64,000 nucleotides of DNA from Podospora bellae-mahoneyi (Eukaryota; Ascomycota; Sordariomycetes; Sordariales; Podosporaceae), in NCBI RefSeq assembly GCF_035222275.1, contig NC_085884.1, positions 1,240,001 to 1,304,000 on the forward strand, given 5' to 3'. The notes under the pieces were generated by a model. That model was not told the origin of the DNA. It searched no databases and saw nothing but the letters and a program-made list of their open reading frames with translations. This document shows positions 36,221 through 45,407 of the stretch, in pieces. A program made the position numbers and the translations under genes. Every line of letters begins with the position of its first letter. Within the stretch, counting starts at the first letter, position 1.

Positions 36221-36581
36221 TAGTTTAAGGTACGGCTATAGGCCTAAGGGTATAAGTAAGGAAGTGGGGCTCTCTAAGGATTCGGGGGTTCAGGGGTTAT
36301 ATATATAAACGGTCTGCTTCGGACATTCTATTTTAGACGGATCATCGACTTCTATTTCTTTATATTTTTACGCTTTATATACGTGCAGGCAGTTCTGGCC
36401 CTCTAATCAGGCCAATCCGGTACTTACTGTATAGCCTACGAGCCCACAGAGTCTTTTGTTTATCCTACGTGAAGTGCGGCCTGCGAGCGAGCCACTGTCA
36501 CGCAGGAGTGTTCATTCAGAACCCAGTTTGGGACACATTTGTAGTGTTGTGGTTGTTTTTGTGTGTTTTCTCACCATTTCA
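36221..36581 (+). repeat. right (3') LTR of inner element
   Basis: 361 bp. The first half is RIP-changed; the outer 150 bases (from about 36430) are clean and GC-normal, ending CACCATTTCA. Immediately after it, RIP-degraded outer-element sequence resumes. Confidence 0.88.
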
Positions 36582-37395
36582 CTATAATAATCTTTATTAT
36601 TACCTTTCTTTTCCGTATAACGCTAAAATTACTAATCGTCGATCCGTATAACTATAGCGATATACTTATCGATAGTATTAGGCCTTAATTCTTTATATAA
36701 TTTATTTTTTACCTTTTCTTTAAGGCTATTATAAAAGAACTATATTAATCCCTTATTATTAATAGTATTACGTAAGCTATTAATTTTAAATAAAGTTACG
36801 TAATTAATTACTAAACGTATTTAACGTAGGTTTACGAGCCTCTTTTACGCGTACCTTACTTCATCGTACTCCCTAAATATCTCTTTAAACTTAGTTTTAA
36901 AGATATAGTAATTCTCGAAGTATTCTATAGTAATTTTTTCTTAATTAGACGGCTCCTCCTCGTAGTAATTATCGAAGATAGGTTCGAACTACGCGAGAGC
37001 CTTATCCTTAAGTTTAATAGCCGCGAAAATAACTTTCGACTCTTCGTTAATAAACTAATTTAAATATTAACGAAAATAGGTTTTAAGCTAAATTAAGAAC
37101 CCTTTAAGCTTTGCTTTTCTTCCTTTATAGTGCTTTAGTATTAGGAACTTAAATATTACTTTAAGCAAGGTTAATATAATAATAATCTACTCCCGAGTTT
37201 ACTAAGCCTCGTCTTTAAATTCCTTAAAACGCCGCATTACTTACTTTACGGTAGGTCGAGTATTAGTAATAGTAAGTCCCTCACTACTTAGGCTAGGCGG
37301 GATACCTCCCATTTAAACGTTTTTAAATCCGGCTATAATAGTAAAAAAATACCTTTAATTTATCCGTAATAGAGTTAAAGTAAGTATATAACGTA

Positions 37396-37778
37396 TAACG
37401 AACCCCTATTTAGAACTTCTAAAAGGGATACCGGTTAAAGGCTACTTCTAAATAATCCTGGTTCGGTATAGCTAAATAGTGTACGATAAGATATCTTAAT
37501 GTAAATACTAGATACCGTAAATACAAGCTTAAAATTGTATACTGCGGAACTATCTATCTACACCAGCCAGTTCCTCCGTATATATATACCCTGCGCCAAG
37601 CCTGGCGTTATCCTGGATCGATAGACTCGACCCTCGATCCTATCGATACTATCCTTCCGGGGTTGACTCCTTTAGATCGACCCTCGATCCCAATGATCCT
37701 ATTCTGATTGGTCCGTGATCCTGTGCTAATGATTGGTCAGTGGTGCGCCTGCGCCCCACTAGGTGTCAAGCCGTGACA
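37396..37778 (-). repeat. right LTR of outer element (5' LTR in element orientation)
   Basis: 383 bp. The inner part (37396 to about 37550) is RIP-changed; the outer part ending CCGTGACA is clean. Followed by the ATATA target duplication. Confidence 0.9.
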
Positions 37779-38277
37779 ATATATAAGCTTTTTTTTTTTG
37801 AAAATGTGTTAGGTAAATTTAGTTATTGAATTATTTTAGGGATAAAAGATTATATGTTTGAAAGGTTTAGAATAAATGGATTTAGAAGGATTTTCGGCTT
37901 CCTCGAGCGACTTATATCCGGTGGTGGCCGAAATTTCGACTCCAAGATGGCAATGTTGCCCCAATGGGTGTTCCCAGGCTAAAGTCGGATCACTCTGGAC
38001 TACCTAAAGCGGCAGAATTGGCCTGAGAAGTGGAAGGTCACAGGCGCTCAGTAAGCACCATGGACACTGTCCGCCCGCGACACGAACTGACCTGCAGGCA
38101 CATGCCTTTCCAGGTAGCATTTTCCCACAAAGTGAGTAAGGCGTATCATTAGCTTCTCATCATCACTCATACCGTTACCAGTGTGACGTCGTATACTGGT
38201 GACACCAACGAGGCTTTCCTCGTATCGAAAACAGCGTCCTTCGCCATCACGAGATGTCATTCTCATTGATTCCCGCA
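37779..38277. other. right flank of the retroelement and upstream region of the next gene
   Basis: The first 107 bp continue the AT-rich relic that also lies left of the element. From about 37886 the sequence returns to normal GC. No gene supported. Confidence 0.5.
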
Positions 38278-38283
38278 TATAAA
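38278..38283 (+). promoter_or_regulatory. TATA box of the secreted protein gene
   Basis: TATAAA 105 bp upstream of the ATG at 38388, in the context CCGCATATAAAGGTG. Position fits a fungal TATA promoter. Confidence 0.5.
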
Positions 38284-38387
38284 GGTGAAGGCATGACATG
38301 CAAACGATCCAACTCACCATCATCACAGATCAGACCGACACAATCTTGTCTTCGAACTTATCCGACAAACCCCCGAGAATTCCAACC

Positions 38388-39152
38388 ATGCACTCGTACC
38401 TCCTTCTTGCCAGCCTTCTAGGCCTCGCCTCAGCCGCGCCCACCTCATCTACTGACATTCCAAGACAATGGACCCCTCAGGAGCCAGGCTCCATCCCTCG
38501 TCATTCCGGCGCCCGTGGCTTCCGTCTCCGCGTCAACGTCACCGACCCCTCCCTTGACCTTACTCCCCCCGTGCACAACCTTTTTCTTTCCACCGCCCAC
38601 ATCGGCCCGGCCCAGAACCGCGCCGTAGTTAGCTATTCCGGTCCCATTTTCTACCAAAACGGTAGCTACTCCGACATTGCCAATTACCGTGCTGGTATTC
38701 TCACCGATGCGGGCCCGCCCGAGTCACCCTTCCCGGAAGCCATCCAGTACCAACAAGGCAGCGATGACACCAAGGGCAGCGAGCTTTTCATCAATGCTGG
38801 CACTCCTGGTGCTGGTACCGCGATCAGCAAGCTGACAATGCCCTACTCCACCTTGCAAATTTTGGAGGGTGCCCCGATTGTGAAATCGTTTATCGTTTGC
38901 GGGAACACGACGATTCCTTACTATGGGGAAAGCAGGAAGTTTGAGGTGGTGAACTGGCTTGGGGCAACTAGGGACTCGACTGGCACACATTTGAGGGTGC
39001 CTGAGGGCTGTGTTGCTGTCAATCTGGTGCCTGAATGCGCGTATGAGTTTGTGGATTTACCTGAGGGCGCGGCGTATGACAGGACGTTTGTGAATGATGT
39101 GCGGTGCTATGAGAGTGTTGTTGCTATTGATTGGAGCAAATATGCTTACTGA
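38388..39152 (+). CDS. small secreted protein, DUF7907-like
   Basis: 254-aa intronless protein with a clear signal peptide (MHSYLLLASLLGLASAAP, cut after about residue 17-18). The mature part starts around the conserved text RGFRLRVNVTDPSLDL, followed by LFLSTAHIGPAQNRAVV, SELFINAGTPGAG and CGNTTIPYYGESRKFEVVNW. It ends in a Cys-bearing C-terminus (EGCVAVNLVPECAYEF, VRCYESV). This matches a family of small ascomycete secreted proteins of unknown role, often called effector-like. Three N-glycosylation sequons are visible (NVT, NGS, NTT). It is the first intact gene to the right of the RIP block, about 600 bp from it. I chose the ATG at the signal peptide; an upstream frame to 38298 adds only leader-like sequence. 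Confidence 0.82.
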   Translation: MHSYLLLASLLGLASAAPTSSTDIPRQWTPQEPGSIPRHSGARGFRLRVNVTDPSLDLTPPVHNLFLSTAHIGPAQNRAVVSYSGPIFYQNGSYSDIANYRAGILTDAGPPESPFPEAIQYQQGSDDTKGSELFINAGTPGAGTAISKLTMPYSTLQILEGAPIVKSFIVCGNTTIPYYGESRKFEVVNWLGATRDSTGTHLRVPEGCVAVNLVPECAYEFVDLPEGAAYDRTFVNDVRCYESVVAIDWSKYAY

Positions 39153-39913
39153 GTTGAGGTTCAAGAGAGATTGGGGTGAAGAACATTGGGAAAAGAAGGA
39201 ACATTGGGTTATAGACGTTGGGGCCTTAGGGTGAAAGGTATGTCCTGTAATAATTGATTTGGTTGGATTTTGTTGAGCTTTTGCTTTTTGAAGTTGCTTT
39301 GTTGTTTTTTATGTTATTTTGCTGGTCTTGTAAGGCTGAGGTTTTGGCTTATCACTGTGGCTTTGCTGTGCTTGGATGTTTGTTGTTGTGTTTGGCTATT
39401 TGCTGTTGTGCTTTATTGCAATGCAGCCACTGGAGAATCAAGCTGACGGTGGCGGCATGTGGTGGTGATGGCATCAAGGGGGAAACGACAATGTAAACTG
39501 GGACAAGGCACAGGGCTAGAGCCACTAAGCATGTGGCCCGTTGCAGTATTGGAAGGGGATTCAAGGTCACAGAAATTCTCAAACTCTGGTTGAATAAAGC
39601 ACTTGAAGAGGTCGCAGCAATATTTGACACAAACACACTAATGGACCACAAAGAGGGGAAGGGGAACTTCAGAGGTGCACCCGGTGTGGAAACGAACAAG
39701 CAAACGGGTGGAGTGGGACAAAGAGAATCGAGTTGACATAAGACGGGACTCGAACTCACGACGTTTACCCGGTCAGCCGTGGTCCTGTCGCGATCTTGCT
39801 CTACGGATGATGATGAAGGGGATGAGGTTCCAAGGATGTCAGGTCAAACACCAGCAGCAACAGATGACGAAACACCAAGAATTGGTTGGGAATGGCAAAA
39901 AGAGGACCAACGG

Positions 39914-39983
39914 AAGAGCTGTACAGGATTCGAACCTGTGCCTTCAGAATCTTTGGGTGCTGGCATAGAGCCCACTTGAGCTC
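39914..39983 (-). other. tRNA-like relic
   Basis: The minus strand shows a D-stem-like GAGC...GCTC, a TGCC...GGCA pairing that could be an anticodon stem with an enlarged loop, and a perfect Pol III B box in ACAGGTTCGAATCCTGT. No matching 7-bp acceptor stem can be formed, so it is not a functional tRNA; a tRNA pseudogene or SINE head is more likely. Confidence 0.35.
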
Positions 39984-41396
39984 ACCGACCACCAACCTAC
40001 CAGCAAGGGATAGACAGGGAGAAAGAAAAGCCCGCAGAAACTGCCGTGCTGACCGCTACACCACCAGGGAATCTCTTCTCTGTCCAACGATCACTTGATA
40101 CTGGCTGCTCCGGAAACAATCGCTAAACCGGTCGGCGAATGGGCTTCTGCTGAGCATTGAGAAGTGGGTCCTCGACATGGTCACGGTCATGGAAGGAACA
40201 CTAGCAAGATGTTGGACTTTGCCGATGGACTCCTGGATGACCAGTTGGCTGTAGAGGATGCAAGCCTGGAACCATGGGGCACAACAATGCCCAAACAGAG
40301 GAGATACTGTTATAGAATAATATTTGGTTAAGGTTTATTTTCCGATTCACGTGGGAGGCAGTAAAGTTAGATGGGATATGAGAAAGAGAGACGAGGAAGT
40401 TCGGACAATTCCGGTGGATATTTTGCACGCTTTATAGGAGGAAGTCTGGAGGGTTTGGGAGGTATAAGAAGACGTCGTGGTAGCAAATGCCAGGTATCCT
40501 GTGGCTTGCAACCCATCTCTGAAACCCCCGGCCAGCCTTCAAAACATCATGGCGTATCAACTGTCAGTCTACGTCAGGCATCTTCTGAAAGGATAGCGTG
40601 CAGTTGCAGGCATTGTTAGAGCTCGTCTACCTTACTGTCAGGAACATCTGTTTACGACTAGCCTTGGCAACCCCTGAGGCTTGACTATGGGCGCAGTGAA
40701 CCGCTTCTCGAGAGTCAAGGAAAAACATAAATACTGGAACCCGTCTCTTTTACCTATGGGCAACACGGTGGTATCTGTAACCGCAAAAGTGACCATCGGA
40801 AACTGCAAGGTGAACATCGCGCGACACCTGGCCCCTGTAGCAAGGCTCCCCAAACATATTTTGAACAGCTCCAAGTACCCTGAAAAGTACCTGTGGTTGT
40901 TATGTTGGAACTGCCAAAAATGACCATTATCCAATATGAGGTCTAAAGAGCAGGGGATACCAAAGTTGTGGCACTCTCTTCAGGTGTAGCTCCCAACAAA
41001 ACACTCACAGCTGGGCCCTTTTCTCGTATCGTCAACCAAAACAACGAGCTCATTCGCAGCTTGGGCCTGGCTCCAAAACTATGGCTTTATTCGGAGTTCG
41101 CATCGCCAATCTAAATTGGCTCAAGTGCGACCTCCAAATAAGTAACAAAACAAACATCCCCCCTCCTTCCTCTATCCCAATCCCCTGTGCCCATCTTCAC
41201 TTTCTCCAGAAGCACCATGACAAACTCTGTCTTTGTACGAAATTGTTTTCACAACCCTTAGCATAAAACAGGCACCCTAAGTCTGGACCCAGCCGTCTAG
41301 CCTGCCAGGCAACAAAATAATCATGCCGGCCCAGTACCGTCACTAAATCGTTAATACCTTCCCAGAACTTGTCCCTTCTCACCACTCGATTCCCTA

Positions 41397-41831
41397 ATGG
41401 GCCTTCTCTGTCCTATCAAGTATGTTAGGGTGCAGATTGGGACACATTTTGTCAGGGCCGTGGGTCCGGAGTACTTGCACAATAGCCACAACTCCCTTGA
41501 CTATGAGCTGAACGACTTAGACGCAGCTGACAAAGGGGATCAGACCTTGGATTTCATGTACGGCCATGACCCAAGCACAGCTATCAAGTACTACGCTTTG
41601 TTGGAAGCCGCAAGATAACGATCTTCGGAGTTTGCTTAATTGTCGAAGGAGATCCTGATGGAAGCAGATTGTCTTTTCTTGGATCCCGACATACAAACCG
41701 ACTGGCATCACCTTCAGCCACTCAAAGAACTATTGGTTTGTGATGCAGGGGCTCTTCAAGTGACTGGCGATGTTAGCCACTCCCCCGACTCAACTCTTAG
41801 CTCGACACCTCTGACTCCGACGTGTAGATAG
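41397..41831 (+). pseudogene. possible remnant of a fungal recombinase/helicase-associated gene
   Basis: A plus-strand frame with a few stops reads DLDAADKGDQTLDFMYGHDP then STAIKYYALLEAAR. The pattern GDQ-x-LD-x2-YGH-x3-TA-x3-YAL resembles the C-terminal tyrosine-recombinase-like segment found in some fungal transposon-linked and RecQ-like helicase genes, from memory. Everything else expected of such a gene is absent. Weak call. Confidence 0.25.
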
Positions 41832-41947
41832 AGGATATCGTCGGATACTCATTTGGCAACTTTTTGTTGAAGAGGTAGCGGGAACTTGCTCTTTCCCATC
41901 GCCGGGGGATTTAGCGTCTGCGCACGAGCCTGAATTTCGAAAAGGGG

Positions 41948-42075
41948 TGGTCTCAGTGGTATAATCAGAATAGTCGCGGCAGCGGGGCTCTGCATATGCA
42001 TTGCTTGGTTGAGTCTGCTAGCAGCGTTGCTTCGAATCACATTGCTGTTAAAAACCACAAAAACAAAACCAAAAT
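41948..42075 (+). other. tRNA-derived SINE-like relic
   Basis: An A-box-like TGGTCTCAGTGGTATAAT is followed about 80 bp later by a B-box-like GCTTCGAATCA and then an A-rich tail (AAAAACCACAAAAACAAAA). This is the order of a tRNA-derived SINE, but no other copy can be shown within the window. Confidence 0.3.
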
Positions 42076-43657
42076 TGATAGTCGTCTTGGACCCCTTCAC
42101 TTGCTCCCCATAGTTCCGCTGCCGCGGAAGGTCCTGGTGCAAATCTGGGCTGGGCCACCCCTTGTCTTTTGCTTCTTTGACTGTTAGTGGGCTTTGTGTT
42201 TTTTTGACGAAGTTATTGTTGGTATCGTTGGTTGCGGAGGTTGTGAGCTTATGGTGTTGTGATTTTGTTAAATATGGGAGTGCCAGACTGGAAGCTCCAT
42301 TATCTCTCCATTTATTCAAAGCTATCCGTTTGCCTGTTCTTTTGCCTATCCTTTCCCTTTTGTTTATAATAATAATAATGAAATTAGAAATCAAAAACAC
42401 CAGGAAACCCTGGGCACGCAAGACAAAATGCTTCAGCAGTGGCCCTGCCCACTGCACCAAAACAAAAAACTAAGCTTAATGGCGGGAGGGTTGCAAAGCC
42501 CCGAACGAGGGTGGTGTTTTTTTAATACCATCAAGAGGGCACTTTCTTTTGTTTACCACCAGGATTGAAGAATTTCCTCAGAACATAGCCTGCTGGTTTT
42601 GAGTGTAGCTTGACATTGCCAGGGTACATAGCAGCCGGGTGGGAGACCACAGACAACCCCTTACTCTTCGCCTATCTTCTATTTGCCAGATCTCCTTTGC
42701 TGATTTGGCTGGGACCATCGAGTTCAAATACATGTGAGATATGTCTGACAACCCAGACATCTCTCTGCTGTTATGGATAATGAAGTGGAGTTATTGATTA
42801 CCCCTATTTTGGTCGCCATTGTTACAGTTAGCATTACCGTGCATGTCTCTACCAGCCTGAATGCTATTCAAAAAAAGCTCATTTCCAAACAAGTCTCTTG
42901 GTGATGTGGCCATTGAGGTCCTCGCAAAAGCAACAGACAGACAGCAAGAGTGAAATCAACCCATCTGCCCAGTGTGAGTGGGACTTAATTCTTGACGTGA
43001 AAACTCTACTCCAGGCTACACATGACGCACGGCTGCGCTTGTTGACATCACGAACCTCGTCGGCTATCCTCGGCTACATCGGTCCTTCCCCAACAGCAGC
43101 CAACGCTCTACCGTCTGATATATACCAGGCTTTTGTGTCTAATATTCAGCAAGGAGTTCCAGTGGCCGACTGGTATGGAGTGACGCACAGCAGAGTTGCC
43201 AGTTTCTGCAGATCCTTTTCCGTCTTCGCCACTGGTCACGGCACCCATGTGTATGGGACCTGTCCGCACTCAAGATCCTAGTTCGAACCCAGGACTGAGC
43301 TCCTTGCTTTTTGTTTTGTCACTTTTTTCTTTTCTTCAGCCATGCTGGCCACTGCCAGTCTCATTCATTTCTTGAGTAGAGATCTCGTGTCTCTTCATTG
43401 AAATCTTATTGCCTGCAAAGTATTTCCTACCACGTAAACCAAGACTTGTGGGCGAATAGCAACTTGAATTTATCTAGCAATGAAAACACAGAATGTTGTA
43501 AACAAAAAGACGAAAAAAGAAAAGTCTCCAACGACCACCATCACCACCAAATAACCCACCGACTACCTACCCAGACTCCCACACAACAAACACCTCAACC
43601 AAAAAGAACAAAAACAAAAAAAAAAAAATTTCACGAGTTCGGTACACAGCCCAACCC

Positions 43658-44364
43658 CTACAAATTCCCACAAACATTCGCCCCCGCCGAATCGATCCCA
43701 TAAGTCTTCTTCCAATCATTACTAAACCACCACCCCCCCCTGCCCGGCCCACAATCCCTCTGTATACTCCCCCAAGCAGTAACCATCTCATTAGCACTGC
43801 AAGGGTTATTACCTCCATAGGAACTACACATCATCATCAGCCTCCCTCCCAATCCACATAGTCCCAACAACCACTTGAAAAGACTTACCATATATACATC
43901 ATACTCCCCCCCACATTACAAAACTCCCCTCCACGGGGCGGGATCGTGTTCCCGGTGCTGCACCAGTTGCTCAAGCAAGTGAGACTGTTCTCTAACTCGG
44001 ACGCGTCGACGGGGTTGTTTGTGCAGCCGATTCTGATTCTGGCTTGCGAGGCTAGGGATGCGAAGGTGCTGTTGGAGGTGGAGGCGAAGGGGAGGGGATA
44101 TTGCGGGGAGGGGGTGGCGAGGGTGGGGTCGTCAGTCCAGATGTCTGGCTCTGCTGGGGAGGAGGAGGAGTGAGTGAGGCTCCAGGGGAGGGGGTATTCT
44201 GGGGTTGGGGCTGTTAGATCGGTGGGGTTGTTGTGGTTGTTGTGGTTGTTGTTGTTGTTATTGTTATTGGCTGAGGAGGAAGGGTTGTTACTGTCATCCG
44301 AGGGGAAGACAGCGGGGGAGGAGAGGGTGAGGGAGGGCAGAAGGAAGAACAGAAGCGGTAACAT
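43658..44364 (-). CDS. secreted cysteine-containing protein with Asn-rich linker
   Basis: 213 aa from two exons (44364-43889 and 43823-43658) over a 65-nt intron with a GTAAGT donor and GTGTAG acceptor; 642 nt in total, in frame. A signal peptide (LPLLFFLLPSLTLSSP) is followed by a low-complexity Asn/His run (residues about 32-45) and a Pro/Ser/Thr linker with two similar PEYPLPWSL/PQYPLPFAS units. A C-terminal cysteine domain ends in GNNPCSANEMV, DCGPGRGGWWFSNDWKKTYG and ANVCGNL. The C-terminal part resembles small secreted proteins seen across ascomycetes; role unknown. A TATA-like CATAAAAG lies about 94 bp upstream of the ATG. The Asn run is coded by an AAC/AAT-type microsatellite and is probably length-variable. 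Confidence 0.75.
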
Positions 44365-45407
44365 TGTGGTCAAATTGGGAAGAAGGTGCTTGTTGTGAGG
44401 GATTGATCTTGGTGTGCCAAGAGAGGAAGAAATAAGATGCCAGACTAGACACTTTTATGCCCAACTTCCAGTAAGGCATCCCGTTCTTGACTGGCGATAT
44501 CTGACGACTTTGAGAACCATCACAGTAGGACTGACTCAGCCTGTGGCAAGGTGTGTGGCTGTGTGGTTAGTGGTTGTCATTCTGTCAGTCAGGACGGAGG
44601 GAGTACACGTGGTGCCTGGGTTGGGTAACAGACATGAGTTTGTGGGACTAGACTGGACCGCGACCCGTCCGTCAATGTAGCTTTATAAGGAGGGCTCATT
44701 GATGGTAAGATTAGGGTTCAGAACAGGTAGCCATCTGACATCATCTTCCGCTTGATGTAAAAAGGCAAAACTTGGCTCATTACGATTGAAAGATGACTCG
44801 TAGCGTTAAATCGCAATGAAAGCATCCCAGAATAGGCAAGCACAAGATAGCCGGTTGTACGACCCCGAAATCTTTGTAACATGACAAGGCTACTGGCCCC
44901 TCTAGAAGTTCTAGCAAGTTCTGTCCAACAGACAACTACGCCACATGACAGATTTCAGCAAATGCCATCCCCAAAACACCATTCCGATTTCTCACGATGC
45001 CAATGAGACACTTCGCACTGGCAAAACCGATGAGCCTCTTTTTTTTTTTTTTGCATCACACCACCAACGACAGCCCGAAACCGGCCGGAAGGTGTGCTCC
45101 GCAGTCAACACAAGATAGGAGGTCCAAATGTCTCGGATGGCCCGGGTCCAGACCACCTGGCTGTCACACTGACGCCATGATCAGCATTCAAGTCAAAGAT
45201 GGACGACCATAATGTGAAACAGAACTACAGAAATGTTCAAGTCCCATATCAAAATCCAAAAATGAATCCAAAAAGGGACACCCAGCTTTTCAAAAATGAG
45301 CTTTTGTCATTCAACTACCTTATCAAAGCCAAGACCACCCCCCTTTAACTCCACAAAAAGTAAATAAACAAACCCCCTATTTAAAAGCGGGTCCCACCCT
45401 TGCCCAA
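44365..45407. other. spacer left of the polymerase gene
   Basis: About 1 kb with no supported gene: the promoter of the minus-strand secreted protein and the 3' flank of the polymerase gene. Confidence 0.5.

Larger units (their letters stand above)
24790..36581 (+). mobile_element. inner Ty3/Gypsy LTR retroelement nested in the outer one, RIP-degraded
   Basis: 11.8 kb with 361-bp LTRs, plus orientation. A primer-binding-like TGGAAGTCGTGCCCGGG follows the left LTR, a purine-rich AAAGGGAGGC precedes the right LTR, and a degraded Ty3/Gypsy reverse-transcriptase region is recognisable near 30.34 kb on the plus strand. Gag-like sequence would lie at about 25.2-27.5 kb and pol at about 28-32.7 kb. 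The stretch 32.7-36.2 kb is unexplained and makes the element longer than usual. Flanks share ctat/actat, consistent with a 4-5-bp target duplication in the outer element. Very many breaks; dead. Confidence 0.82.
18329..37778 (-). mobile_element. outer Ty3/Gypsy LTR retroelement, RIP-degraded, interrupted by a second element
   Basis: 19.45 kb between 5-bp ATATA target duplications (18324-18328 and 37779-37783), about 7.65 kb once the nested element is subtracted, a normal Ty3/Gypsy size. Orientation is minus: a degraded reverse-transcriptase active-site region is recognisable on the minus strand near 22.2 kb, and a purine-rich tract (GGGAGGAGGAGCG) sits beside the left LTR as expected at the 3' end. 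Gag-like coding would lie at the right end and around 24 kb, pol at about 24-20 kb. The interior is very TA-rich with widespread stops: dead, with very many breaks. LTR sequences are close apart from C-to-T and G-to-A differences, so the element was young when RIP struck. Confidence 0.85.
39153..43657. other. 4.5-kb gene-poor region
   Basis: Only short, unrecognisable frames. It holds scattered tRNA-like boxes (minus strand near 39745-39757 and 39914-39983; plus strand near 41948-42075 and 43281-43290) and a possible recombinase-like remnant at 41397-41831. GC is normal, so this is not a RIP block. Confidence 0.5.

Noticed and set aside
39735-39800. Minus-strand tRNA candidate with box GAGTTCGAGTCCCG
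   Set aside because: T-stem is poorly paired and no acceptor stem can be formed; treated as a relic only.
41849-42460. 203-codon minus frame
   Set aside because: No recognisable motif, and it overlaps the tRNA-like relic; probably chance.
42574-42665. Sequence with AGCCGGGTGGGAGACCAC, like the 3' part of 5S rRNA
   Set aside because: Only about 25 bases resemble 5S; the 5' half and internal control boxes of fungal 5S are absent.
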